A stretch of 10,406 nt of DNA from Nitrospira sp. (GCA_020697375.1 JAJFBJ010000110.1:1-10406); one strand, 5' to 3'; counted from the stretch's first letter, positions 1-7,494 are shown. Numbers and translations: made by a program. Notes: generated by a model not told the origin, from the letters alone.

Positions 1-74
1 AACCTGCTTGCTATTTTGCAATATTACCTGTAGTTTGATGCTCTTGAGTGCCGGGAGATGTCTCGTCCTTCGAA

Positions 75-119
75 CTCTTAATCAGCGGGCCGTAGGTTCG
101 ACCCCTACACGGCCCACCA
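75..119 (+). tRNA. 3' half of a tRNA-Lys(CTT) gene, no 5' half (attachment-site remnant)
   Basis: The sequence reads as the 3' part of a tRNA. It has an anticodon loop at 75-81 with CTT at 77-79, the 3' side of the anticodon stem at 82-86, a five-base variable region, a perfect T arm (stem 92-96 with 104-108, loop TTCGACC), the acceptor strand ACGGCCC at 109-115, discriminator A and an encoded CCA at 117-119. The bases before 75 do not pair with the anticodon stem (only two of five positions match), and no D arm or 5' acceptor strand GGGCCGT is present upstream. It is therefore a fragment, not a working gene. Such 3' fragments starting at the anticodon loop are the usual footprint of tyrosine-recombinase elements that integrate in tRNA genes. 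No integrase is visible in this window. Confidence 0.85.
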
Positions 120-211
120 TTTTTCATTGCCTGCCGATTCTCTTTCTTCTCCCATTGCGATCTGAGGCAAACAGAGGTCCTGCCGCCATTTCATGTTATT
201 TCCCCTGCCTA

Positions 212-1302
212 GTGTCCTGAGTTTGAAATAGCAGGCATAAGTCGTGCGTCCAATTATTCGCCATGACCACCTTAGTCGGGAGGATACGATGCGAATGGGA
301 CGCCCTAAACGGAGTTGATTGTGACCCAGACGGAACGCGAGATCTTGGAGCAATGGGTGCGACGGCCAAAGACTGCACAGGCTCTGGCGCACCGCGCTCG
401 GCTTGTGTTGGCCTGCGCCAGCGGGAAGACGAACCGCGCCGGGTCGACGGTTTGCTGGATGATTTCCGGCCGGGCACCTCCCGGCGCACCAGTGATGCGG
501 ACGTGGAGCGGTTCGCGTTGACGCTGGAGCGGACTCCACCCGCGGCGACTCATTGGAACAGACGGGCCATGGCAGAGAGTTGCGGGCTAAGTAAAAGCAC
601 GGTCAGCCGCATCTGGAGGGCCTTTGGGCTGCAGCCACATCGGACCGAGACCTTCAAGCTCTCCCAGGACCCGCTTTTCATCGAGAAGGTCCGGGACATC
701 GTGGGCCTCTACCTGAATCTACCGGACCAGGCTCTCGTGCTGTGCGTCGATGAAAAGGCGCAGATTCAGGCGCTGGACCGTACGCAGCCCTTGCTGCCCA
801 TGCGCCCCGGACAAGTGGAGCGGCGCACCCACGACTACCGTCGCCACGACACTACCTCGCTGTTTGCGGCCCTGAACCTCAAGACTGGTCGGGTCGTCGG
901 GCAACTCCAACAGCAGCAGCGCACCCGCGAATTCCGGAAGTTCCTGGACACGATTGAGGCCAACGTGCCGGCGGAATTAAACGTGCATCTCATCATGGAC
1001 ATTATGGGACCCACAAAACGGCGCTGATTCGTCGATGGTTGCTCAAGCGGCCGCACTTCCATGTGCACTTCACGCCGACCAGCGCGTCTTGGCTCAACTT
1101 GGTGGAGCGCTGGTTTGCCTTGCTGACGGAGAAACAACTGCGCCGCGGAGTCCATTGCAGTACCCAGGCGCTCCGGACTGCCATCCGCTCTTACATTAAT
1201 CACACAAATGACCACCCCAAACCCTTCGTGTTGATCAAAACCGCGGACGAGATCCTCGCCAGTGTGGCCCGATTTTGTCAGCGGACTTCAGACTCAGGAC
1301 AC
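212..1302 (+). mobile_element. IS630-family insertion sequence, inactivated
   Basis: The element is about 1.09 kb. Its ends are inverted repeats: the left end begins GTGTCCTGAGT at 212, and the right end gives the same 11 bases on the minus strand inward from 1302. The match continues with one mismatch, then TGAA, another mismatch, then T. IS630/Tc1-like elements insert at TA and duplicate it. TA stands at 210-211 on the left, but the right flank at 1303-1304 is TG, so the duplication has lost one base identity or the flank has been rearranged. The single gene inside is broken, so the copy cannot move by itself. It lies between the tRNA fragment and the regulatory region of the iron cluster. 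Confidence 0.85.
289..1302 (+). pseudogene. IS630-family transposase, three frame-breaking lesions
   Basis: This is the remains of a DDE transposase. A good ribosome binding site (GGGAGG, 278-283) stands five bases before ATG 289, and the product starts MRMGRPKR. The frame is lost three times. A probable one-base deletion near 312 moves the reading to VTQTEREILEQW. A deletion near 430-440 then joins ASGKTN to RVDGLLDDFRPGTS and seems to remove about 20-25 codons of the first helix-turn-helix. A one-base deletion near 1001 turns the expected LIMDNYGTHK into LIMDIMGPTK and stops that frame at 1027. The remaining part (WLLKRPHFHVHFTPTSASWLNLVERWF, then SVARFCQRTSDSGH) is in the original frame 1. 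Catalytic positions are still visible: Asp in CVDEKAQ (about 749), Asp in LIMD, Glu in LVERW. In IS630 relatives the target TA often supplies part of the stop codon. Here TG replaces it, so the frame runs out of the element to a stop at 1327-1329. Confidence 0.85.
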
Positions 1303-1453
1303 TGGAGACTCTCGGTATTCTTCTCATAATTTCCTGACTCACAGTTTTAACTCATTAAGTACATCCTGCCTGCGCATTAGATCCCACCGTCAAATCGCAC
1401 GCGCTCTCTTTCTTCGCATCCTGGCCAGGACTTCCGTCTGGCATACATGAGGC

Positions 1454-1482
1454 TTGACAGCGAGTATCAGTGCAACTATGAT
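1454..1482 (+). promoter_or_regulatory. Near-consensus sigma-70 promoter
   Basis: TTGACA at 1454-1459 is a perfect -35 box. TATGAT at 1477-1482 is a one-mismatch -10 box. The spacer is exactly 17 bases. Transcription should start near 1489. It is the strongest housekeeping promoter I can see in the window and would drive the short RNA ending at the terminator at 1561-1590 and, by read-through, the AraC-tonB-fecI genes. Confidence 0.75.
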
Positions 1483-1486
1483 GATT

Positions 1487-1503
1487 TTGAGAATCGTACT
1501 CAA
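1487..1503 (+). promoter_or_regulatory. Palindromic operator over the transcription start, possible Fur box
   Basis: TTGAG at 1487-1491 and CTCAA at 1499-1503 form an inverted repeat around a seven-base centre. The 15-base core at 1488-1502 matches the 7-1-7 Fur consensus TGATAATnATTATCA at 10 of 14 positions by my count; the left half is 6 of 7 and the right half 4 of 7. The site begins five bases after the -10 box and covers the expected start, a usual place for a repressor. Iron control fits the downstream genes, but the half-site match is imperfect, so another regulator, including the neighbouring AraC protein, is possible. Confidence 0.4.
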
Positions 1504-1590
1504 CGAGAAATTGTCTCTGCAGGTTATATTTAACAGAGGCCCGAGGAATAAAATTCCCAGAGCCCACGGTCGCTTGATCGTGGGCTTTTT
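1489..1590 (+). ncRNA. Candidate short structured RNA, about 100 nt, or leader of the AraC gene
   Basis: A strong promoter with an operator over its start is followed after about 100 nt by a strong intrinsic terminator, with no convincing reading frame between. The transcript can fold into several hairpins: CTCTG 1515-1519 with CAGAG 1534-1538 enclosing TTA/TAA, GGAAT 1545-1549 with ATTCC 1553-1557 around an AAA loop, and then the terminator stem. I see no upstream sequence that could pair with the 5' arm of the terminator as an antiterminator, so a free-standing small RNA is somewhat more likely than classic attenuation. I do not recognise the family. A Fur-repressed regulatory RNA of the RyhB kind is a reasonable functional guess only. 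Confidence 0.4.
1561..1590 (+). terminator. Strong Rho-independent terminator
   Basis: AGCCCACG at 1561-1568 pairs perfectly with CGTGGGCT at 1579-1586. The stem continues inward with G-T, T-A and C-G pairs to a four-base loop at 1572-1575, giving 11 pairs. A run of T follows from 1586 to 1591. It sits only 23 bases before the AraC start codon, so it would limit read-through into that gene. Confidence 0.85.
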
Positions 1591-1613
1591 TAGTTATGAA
1601 AGGGGATAAGGAG

Positions 1614-2066
1614 ATGATGAACTCCAAACTTATGACGTCCGTCTCCCATCATACCGACGGTAGCATCCTCCTCTCATGCCTCGAGAGAAAGCCCGCGCCA
1701 GTTGCAGAGCCTGCCTCACGCCCGTCCTTCTATCCGTCGGATACGCTGTCAGGTCGTCTGCAAAGCTTTTTATCGAGGAATCTCGGCACACGAGTCACGC
1801 TGAAGGAACTCGCTCATTTTCTCGGATATTCAGAAAAATACAGTTCGGAGTTTTTCCGGCTTCAGATGGGTATGTGCTTTTCTCACTATCTAAAACGCCT
1901 GCGCCTTACGAACGCAGCGCACATGCTGGCAAACCATACACTTTCCATCGCACAGATTGCCGAATCGCTTGGGTTCAGCGATTCCTTTGCCTTCAGCCAT
2001 TTTTTTAAGCGCTCGATGGGATGCTCGCCGACCGCATACCGAAAACACCATGTGAATGGATGCTGA
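1614..2066 (+). CDS. Small AraC-family transcriptional regulator (DNA-binding domain only)
   Basis: A protein of about 150 residues whose C-terminal two thirds is an AraC/XylS DNA-binding domain. The first helix-turn-helix is at about residues 61-86 (VTLKELAHFLGYSEKYSSEFF). The second, at 111-144, carries the family signature SIAQIAESLGFSDSFAFSHFFKRSMGCSPTAYR. The first 45 residues look unstructured and no sensor domain is present, so it resembles MarA/SoxS-sized members. I chose ATG 1614: AGGGG at 1601-1605 stands eight bases upstream, and AAGGAG at 1608-1613 could serve ATG 1617 instead. An in-frame ATG at 1596 lies too close to the terminator to have a ribosome binding site. The gene ends six bases before tonB, so it probably heads the operon and controls iron or siderophore uptake genes. 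What it senses cannot be seen. Confidence 0.85.
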   Translation: MMNSKLMTSVSHHTDGSILLSCLERKPAPVAEPASRPSFYPSDTLSGRLQSFLSRNLGTRVTLKELAHFLGYSEKYSSEFFRLQMGMCFSHYLKRLRLTNAAHMLANHTLSIAQIAESLGFSDSFAFSHFFKRSMGCSPTAYRKHHVNGC

Positions 2067-2072
2067 ACTTCA

Positions 2073-3009
2073 ATGAAATTCCACGAGGATACCGCAACGA
2101 AGCTATGTGGATGGATGCTTTCCTTACTATTGCACGGCGTAAGCGTAGGAACTGCCATCGTCCTGGCAGCCGACTTCTCTCTCGTCCCACGCGAAAAGCC
2201 CTTTCAGTGGAACGTCTCCATGATCACGACTCTGAGCCCGGAAGCAATTGTCTCGGATCTCCCCTCAGCCGCCGCAGCTGACGCACCTCCTCACATGACG
2301 ACTACTACCGACTCAGCCGTTCCAGGGGATCCCATGATGGATTCCCAGAAGTCATTAGGCACCGGTGATTCTACAGCAGCACGGCCATTCAATCGGCTGA
2401 CTCATACCTTGTCCCGTCCAGACCAATCTGATCGTGATGCGCTCCACGAAGACCATCTCAAATCTGAAGGAAAGTCTCGAGCAGATACTGCACCCCCGAA
2501 TCAACCGGTCACTCAAACGATAGGCCCCGCCGCCTCTTCTGGCGCCTTCCCGGTCTCCTCGCCAGCTTCTGCTGCACTACCAGCGACTGACGTGAAATCC
2601 CTCCAGCGGTCGGTACTGGCTTCGGAACCATCGATTCAGAAGGTGAACCGCGTCATCCATCGCCCGCCTTCATCGCCCGCCTTTGCAATATCGAGACCAG
2701 ATCGTGTCACGAGCGTTTCAAGCCGACTATGGATGGCTGGCCGACATGCTGCATACGAAAGTCGAAACACTCAAACGATATCCATACGTCGCAAAAAGCA
2801 ATCGCTGGCAAGGAAACGTGGTGCTTCAGGCGGCCATCCATGAGAATGGCCACATCAGCGATATCTTGATCGTGCAAACATCGGGACATGCCGTTCTGGA
2901 CCAAGATGCCGTGATGTTGCTGGAGCAAGCATCACCGGTGACCCTGGAACATCAGCTGAACCAAGCGAGCGTGATCGTTCACATACCCATCGGCTATCGG
3001 TTGGAATAG
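2073..3009 (+). pseudogene. tonB: TonB energy-transducing protein, frameshifted by a 13-bp duplication
   Basis: The N-terminal part (2073-2843 as now read) starts MKFHEDTATK and has one membrane segment at about residues 13-35. Its Ser17-xxx-His21 matches the SxxxH motif of TonB that contacts ExbB/ExbD. A long Pro/Ser/Ala/Thr-rich periplasmic linker follows. The TonB C-terminal domain lies in another frame, open from 2683 to 3009: YPYVAKSNRWQGNVVLQAAIHENGHISDI and so on, with the family's YP start and a GxVxLxxxIxxxG-like strand pattern. The shift is explained by an exact 13-base tandem duplication at 2658-2683. Removing one copy joins the halves as VIHRPPLQYRDQ and gives one 307-residue TonB. 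As written, the N-terminal product ends in out-of-frame residues and cannot reach a receptor. The start ATG 2073 has only a weak ribosome binding site and may rely on coupling to the AraC gene. Confidence 0.85.
2658..2683 (+). repeat. Perfect 13-bp tandem duplication inside tonB
   Basis: CATCGCCCGCCTT occurs twice back to back, at 2658-2670 and 2671-2683. Thirteen is not a multiple of three, so the second copy shifts the tonB frame by one base. Deleting either copy restores a continuous reading frame from 2073 to 3009. Confidence 0.95.
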
Positions 3010-3017
3010 GACATCTC

Positions 3018-3530
3018 ATGCAAAACGACCAAACAATGCCCTGCCTATCAGCCTTTGAACAACATCACAATGATTTACTCCGGTTTTGTACGCGCAAACT
3101 GGGATGCCGCGATCTCGCGGCCGATTGTACTCAGGAGACATATATGCACCTGATGCGCATGGAGTCCTCTATCAACGTGCAGAACCCGCGCGCCTTTCTC
3201 TTTCGCGTGGCGGCCAATCTCGCTGTGGACTACCTACGAAAAATCCGGACGCGCAGAGGCTTGCTCAGCATCGAGCCGCCCTCGGAAGAAACTGCGAGCC
3301 CGGCGCCCTCGGCCGAGGATATCCTGGACTCGAAACAGCGAGTGATGCAACTTGAAGCTGCGATCGAGGAACTCTCCATAAAGTGCAGGAGCGCGTTGCT
3401 GCTTAATCGATTGGAAGGAAAAACGCACAAGGAAATTGCTTTGAATCTCGGGGTTTCTGAAAGCATGGTGGCGAAATATATCGTCCAGGCGTTGAGGCAC
3501 TGTCGGTCCCGTCTGTACCAGGGTGCATAA
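3018..3530 (+). CDS. FecI-like ECF RNA polymerase sigma factor
   Basis: A protein of 170 residues, a normal size for ECF sigma factors. Region 2 lies at about residues 13-80 (FEQHHNDLLRFCTRKLGCRDLAADCTQETYMHLM, then PRAFLFRVAANLAVDYLRK), with the PRAFLFRxAxNLAxDxLR motif typical of the FecI group. Region 4, a helix-turn-helix for the -35 element, is at about 112-165 (HKEIALNLGVSESMVAKYIVQALRHCR). The start ATG 3018 has AGGA at 3008-3011 six bases upstream, overlapping the tonB stop codon, so the gene is probably translated with the tonB transcript. The FecR-like gene follows after a 110-base gap. By the FecIRA model it should direct polymerase to the receptor gene downstream, after release by FecR. 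A second, divergent copy of this sigma factor is encoded at 8347-8862. Confidence 0.9.
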   Translation: MQNDQTMPCLSAFEQHHNDLLRFCTRKLGCRDLAADCTQETYMHLMRMESSINVQNPRAFLFRVAANLAVDYLRKIRTRRGLLSIEPPSEETASPAPSAEDILDSKQRVMQLEAAIEELSIKCRSALLLNRLEGKTHKEIALNLGVSESMVAKYIVQALRHCRSRLYQGA

Positions 3531-3640
3531 TCTCTTCGGGATTAACTGTTGAAAGACACCAACCATCCGTCTTATAGAGTAGCCGCACTCCAGCGCCCAC
3601 AGTATGGTCTGCAGTACGCGTGCGCGCAACGGAACGATGG

Positions 3641-4636
3641 ATGCCTGAATTCACCCCGCCAGATCCGTCAGCCACGTCATCGTCATTGGTTGACGATGCT
3701 CTGGCCTGGCTGGTCAAACTCCATTCAGGCCAGGCCTCCGATGAGGATCGGCAGGCGTGCGAAGCATGGCGAACCAGTAGTCCCGCGCATAATCACGCCT
3801 ATGTAGAAGCGGAAGCCTTGTGGCGCGACATCGGCCAAATGCGATCCGAAAACAGCGCATTTGTGAGCGCGTCGCCGCCGGTCATCCGGTCCTTCAAGAA
3901 AGTCTCTGCCCGCAAGACCGGATGGGCAATCGCTGCCAGCCTCTTCCTCATGGCCTGCTTATTTTCATCGGATCATCTCGTTGAATGGTTTACCGCTGCC
4001 ACGGCCGACTATCACACCGCCGTGGGTCAGCAGCGGGTAGTGAGGCTCGCAGACGGCAGCCGAATGCACCTGAACACCGATACCGCCGTGAATGTCTCGT
4101 TCACAGACCAGGGCCGGGGCATACGTCTTCTCAAAGGCGAAGCAGCCTTCACCGTTGAGCCTGACGTGAATCGACCGTTTACCGTGCAGAGCGGAGAGGT
4201 CCAGACTCGCGCAATCGGTACCTCGTTTGTGGTTCATTTCCATCACAAAATAGTCACCGTTACGGTGACGGAACATGCCGTCCAAGTCTCCACAATTGCC
4301 GGGGACGCTTCCACCACACGGGTGGTACGGGAAGGCGAACAAGTTTTCTATACGGTGGAGAAAGGAATAAGTTCAGCCCGTTCGATCGATCGACTCCACG
4401 AGACCGCCTGGCAACGAGGAAAATTGATCTTCGAGGCAAAGCCTCTGGCCGAAGTCGTCACTGAGCTCAATCGTTATCGTCCCGGACGCATCATGATCAT
4501 GAATCCGGCTCTCCGCCCTCTCAAGGTGACGGGACTCTTTGATGTGGCGGATACTGACGCGGCCCTGCGAATGATTCAACACACGATCCCAATTCACGAA
4601 ACCACCCTCACCTCCTACGTCGTGCTGCTTCACTAA
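3641..4636 (+). CDS. FecR-like inner-membrane anti-sigma / signal transducer
   Basis: A 331-residue protein with the full FecR layout. A cytoplasmic N-terminal domain (FecR N / DUF4880 type) is at about residues 17-65 (DDALAWLVKLHSGQASDEDRQACEAW). One membrane helix follows at about 94-110 (GWAIAASLFLMACLFS). The periplasmic FecR domain is at about 123-218 (VRLADGSRMHLNTDTAV, RLLKGEAAFTV, RAIGTSFVV). A C-terminal DUF4974-like domain is at about 260-331. It would hold the sigma factor from 3018-3530 and receive the signal from the receptor's STN domain in the periplasm. I prefer ATG 3641, with GGAA at 3631-3634; an in-frame GTG at 3620 would add seven residues. The 110-base gap before it (3531-3640) holds no gene and no clear promoter. 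Confidence 0.9.
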   Translation: MPEFTPPDPSATSSSLVDDALAWLVKLHSGQASDEDRQACEAWRTSSPAHNHAYVEAEALWRDIGQMRSENSAFVSASPPVIRSFKKVSARKTGWAIAASLFLMACLFSSDHLVEWFTAATADYHTAVGQQRVVRLADGSRMHLNTDTAVNVSFTDQGRGIRLLKGEAAFTVEPDVNRPFTVQSGEVQTRAIGTSFVVHFHHKIVTVTVTEHAVQVSTIAGDASTTRVVREGEQVFYTVEKGISSARSIDRLHETAWQRGKLIFEAKPLAEVVTELNRYRPGRIMIMNPALRPLKVTGLFDVADTDAALRMIQHTIPIHETTLTSYVVLLH

Positions 4637-4856
4637 TCCACTGGCATCCCCCTCCTCGACCTTCGACGCTCTCTTCTGTCGGCCCTCTTACGCCTGTGCA
4701 CCCGCGCCGTTTTTTTCTGAAATCTTCGAGGAATGGTGTTTTTTGATTACAAGTTTTTTGACCCTGTCCGTCTATACCTATTGGGACTTCGAGGGTACTC
4801 ACACAGCGCTCGCTCACGTTCTCACGCCTGCGCTGCCGCAACAATTGGGAGGAACG
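4637..4856. other. Intergenic region between FecR-like gene and receptor
   Basis: This 220-base gap is where a FecI-type promoter for the receptor would be expected. It contains T runs at about 4710-4716, 4738-4744 and 4754-4759, and the word CTTCGAGG twice (near 4724 and 4787). I could not find a -35/-10 pair with acceptable spacing or a solid terminator hairpin. The frame of the receptor is open upstream to a TTG at 4743, but the strong ribosome binding site at 4848-4852 points to ATG 4857 as the start, so most of this DNA is untranslated. Confidence 0.4.
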
Positions 4857-7439
4857 ATGCAGCGATCATGGCATGTATTCATCACGCTGTCCGTCTCGGT
4901 AATCATGATCCAGCCCGCAAGCGGGTTGGGTTATGAAGCGGACGGTCGCATCGGCGACGCAAGGGACAGCCCTTTGCGTTTCGCGCAAATATCCACCACA
5001 TCGGAGCCGGCAGTGCCGACGGAATTCGATATACCGCCGCAACCGTTGGGCTCAGCCATCACGGCCTTCGCAGATCAAGCGAACTATCGGCTCCTGGTGA
5101 CCTCCGACATGACGGAAGGCCTGAGCACCAGCGGCATCACCGGCCGCCATACGCCGGAAGAAGCGATCAGCGCGCTCCTGGCTGGAACCGGGCTCACCTA
5201 TCATATGACCGAGGCCAGGACGCTGACCTTGGAACGGACGGCAATCACTCCGCTCCCCTCGCCGGTCAATCAGAGTCAGAGTTCGACGGCGCCTCCGGAT
5301 AACCCCAATACAAGAGCCCAAGGCCCCCGAAAACCGGTGAAGGTCCCCGAAATCGTCGTAAAGGACGTCGAGGAACGCGGCTATACCGTGGATGATGCTT
5401 CATCCGCAACTCGTATTCCCGTCCCCATTCATGACACACCGCGGTCCGTCGAGGTCGTAACGCGACAGGTGCTAGACGATCAGAAAATCATTCGCTTCAG
5501 CGATGCCCTTCGGAACGTGAGCGGCGTGTCCATGCAGAACTCGCAAGGCGGCAGAGGCGGCGAATTCATGATCCGCGGCTTCTCATCGAGCCTCAATGTA
5601 TTCAAGAATGGTTTTCGAGATGATAGTACGTTTAGTTCACGAGCCGCACGTGACATCATCAACATCGAAAGCATCGAGGTGGTCAAGGCTCCGCCCTCCT
5701 ATCTCTACGGCCGGTCCGATCCAGGCGGTGTAATCAATCAGATCACCAAAGCTCCGCTCAAGGAACGGTTCTATTCCGCGGAAATGCTCATCGGCAGTTA
5801 TGGTCTGTACCGACCACAGATCGACATCGGCGGTCCGTTGAACGACAGCAAGACGCTGACCTATCGGTTTAACGGCATGTACGAATCAGCCGATAGCTAC
5901 AGGGATGGAGTCAAAACTGATCGCATTTTCCTCGCCCCGACGTTCGGCTGGGAGATCAGTTCTCGAACCACGTTACGATTTGAGGGCGAATACCTCTACG
6001 ACAAGTCGCCGATCGATCGAGGTCTTGTCGCAATCGGAAATGCCCCGGCGAACATTCCCATCAGTCGCTTCTTAGGAGATCCTACGAGACGAGGCGAAAC
6101 TCAACAGGGCAAGGCCACGCTCACATTACTCCATCAAATCAATGATATGTTCAGATGGCGCACGGCCTTCCGAGCATCAGTGACGAAAGAACGATACTCC
6201 AGCCTCGAATCCAACTTCTTTGTCGGTGATGAAGGATTGGGAATCCTCAACCTGGCGAGGTATGAACTTCCCGGAACCTTCCAAAGTCACTATTTGCAAA
6301 ATGAGCTGCATGGAGCATTCTCCACCGGTTCAATCAAGCATAAGACGATCCTGGGCGTCGAACTGGGAAGAGAGCACTCCTCCTCAAGATCCTTCGGAGA
6401 TTTCGGCGGCGATACCACCACGCCGAGAGCGTTTAGTTTTATTAACATCTTCAATCCCAACGACAGATTGTTCCTGGATCCGGCCCTCACGAAATTCAGT
6501 GACGTGAGCCAAACCAATAACATCATCGGCGCGTATTTTGGAGATCATATCGCTCTCCTCGACAACCTGCACATGCACTTCGGCGGACGTTTTGATCTCT
6601 TCGATCAAAACATCACCAACCGTCCGGACGATTTCACGCCGGTCGGCAGCGAGGCAAGCGAAACCGAGAATGCCTTCAGCCCATCCATTGGACTGTTGTA
6701 TCAACCCTGGAAGCCGATTTCGCTCTATGCCAACTATACCGAGTCGTTCGCGCCTCAAAGCGCGGGAAGCAGGAGCTTCGCAGGAAACCCTTTCCAAGCC
6801 GAGCGTGGAAAGTCTTACGAGGGAGGCGTCAAATACCAATCGCCCGAAGGAAACTTTCGGGCAACCACAGCCGTATTCGACACCAAAAAGAAAAATGTGC
6901 TGACGGCCGATCCCCTGAACGGATTCTTTTTCGCCGTGGCAACCGGCGAGCAACGCAGCAAAGGCTTTGAATTAGACATCGCCGGCAAGATCCTGCCAGG
7001 ATGGGATATCATCGCGACCTATGCGTACATCGATACACGCATCACGGAAGACAATCAGTTTGCTGTAGGCAGTCGCGTGCCGAATACGGCCTTGAATCAG
7101 GGAAGTTTGTGGACGACCTACTTCTTCCAGGAAGGCGTCGTGAAAGGCTTCGGGGCAGGACTCGGCATGTATGCTCAGGGCAAACGAAATATTATCTTTC
7201 AATGCCAGGATCCGTCTGCCTGTGCAGCCGGCGTAGAGCTGCCGGGGTTTGTGCGTATGGATGCGGCGTTGTACTACCGCAAACAAGAAATCTTTAACAA
7301 AACAAATCTGCTGGCCGCAGTGAATTTCACCAATCTTCTCGATCATCGATATTTCACCGGCGGGCAAGGATTCCGAGAAATCATATACACCGGAGTGCCG
7401 TTCACCATGATCGGCTCACTCAAGTTCGAGTTTCATTGA
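4857..7439 (+). CDS. TonB-dependent siderophore receptor with STN signalling domain (FecA/FpvA type)
   Basis: An outer-membrane protein of 860 residues. A signal peptide covers about 1-24 (WHVFITLSVSVIMIQPASG). An STN domain is at about 56-127 (FDIPPQPLGSAITAFADQANYRLL...TLTLER), the module that contacts FecR-type proteins. A Pro/Ser-rich linker leads to a probable TonB box near 165-171 (EIVVKDV). The plug is at about 183-300 (DTPRSVEVVTRQVLDDQK, FMIRGFSSS, YLYGRSDPGGVINQITK), which are hallmarks of the siderophore receptor family. The rest is a beta-barrel ending GSLKFEFH; the last residue is His rather than the usual Phe or Trp. The start ATG 4857 has GGAGG four bases upstream. With FecI and FecR just before it, it should both import a ferric chelate and report its presence. 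The ligand cannot be told from sequence. Confidence 0.93.
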   Translation: MQRSWHVFITLSVSVIMIQPASGLGYEADGRIGDARDSPLRFAQISTTSEPAVPTEFDIPPQPLGSAITAFADQANYRLLVTSDMTEGLSTSGITGRHTPEEAISALLAGTGLTYHMTEARTLTLERTAITPLPSPVNQSQSSTAPPDNPNTRAQGPRKPVKVPEIVVKDVEERGYTVDDASSATRIPVPIHDTPRSVEVVTRQVLDDQKIIRFSDALRNVSGVSMQNSQGGRGGEFMIRGFSSSLNVFKNGFRDDSTFSSRAARDIINIESIEVVKAPPSYLYGRSDPGGVINQITKAPLKERFYSAEMLIGSYGLYRPQIDIGGPLNDSKTLTYRFNGMYESADSYRDGVKTDRIFLAPTFGWEISSRTTLRFEGEYLYDKSPIDRGLVAIGNAPANIPISRFLGDPTRRGETQQGKATLTLLHQINDMFRWRTAFRASVTKERYSSLESNFFVGDEGLGILNLARYELPGTFQSHYLQNELHGAFSTGSIKHKTILGVELGREHSSSRSFGDFGGDTTTPRAFSFINIFNPNDRLFLDPALTKFSDVSQTNNIIGAYFGDHIALLDNLHMHFGGRFDLFDQNITNRPDDFTPVGSEASETENAFSPSIGLLYQPWKPISLYANYTESFAPQSAGSRSFAGNPFQAERGKSYEGGVKYQSPEGNFRATTAVFDTKKKNVLTADPLNGFFFAVATGEQRSKGFELDIAGKILPGWDIIATYAYIDTRITEDNQFAVGSRVPNTALNQGSLWTTYFFQEGVVKGFGAGLGMYAQGKRNIIFQCQDPSACAAGVELPGFVRMDAALYYRKQEIFNKTNLLAAVNFTNLLDHRYFTGGQGFREIIYTGVPFTMIGSLKFEFH

Positions 7440-7494
7440 AGCTGGGCGAGAACGGTTCGTGAACAGGAGCTTCGCGGAATACCCCTGATGCTCA

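Noticed and set aside
1000..1040. Programmed frameshifting in the IS630 transposase
   Set aside because: No slippery run or downstream structure is evident, and two further lesions upstream show that the gene is simply damaged.
1478..1609. A 43-codon open frame through the short-RNA region
   Set aside because: Its first codon lies inside the -10 box, so the transcript would not contain the start, and there is no ribosome binding site. The frame also runs through the terminator stem.
1355..1627. A 90-residue frame on the minus strand opposite the promoter and terminator
   Set aside because: No recognisable domain, and the + strand promoter, operator and terminator explain the sequence better.
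4730..4769. GGAAT and TGTCC words as an ECF promoter for the first receptor
   Set aside because: They lie about 30 bases apart, too far for the usual 16-17 base ECF spacing.
4743..4856. N-terminal extension of the first receptor from a TTG codon
   Set aside because: ATG 4857 has a strong ribosome binding site and is followed at once by a proper signal peptide; the extension would bury that peptide.
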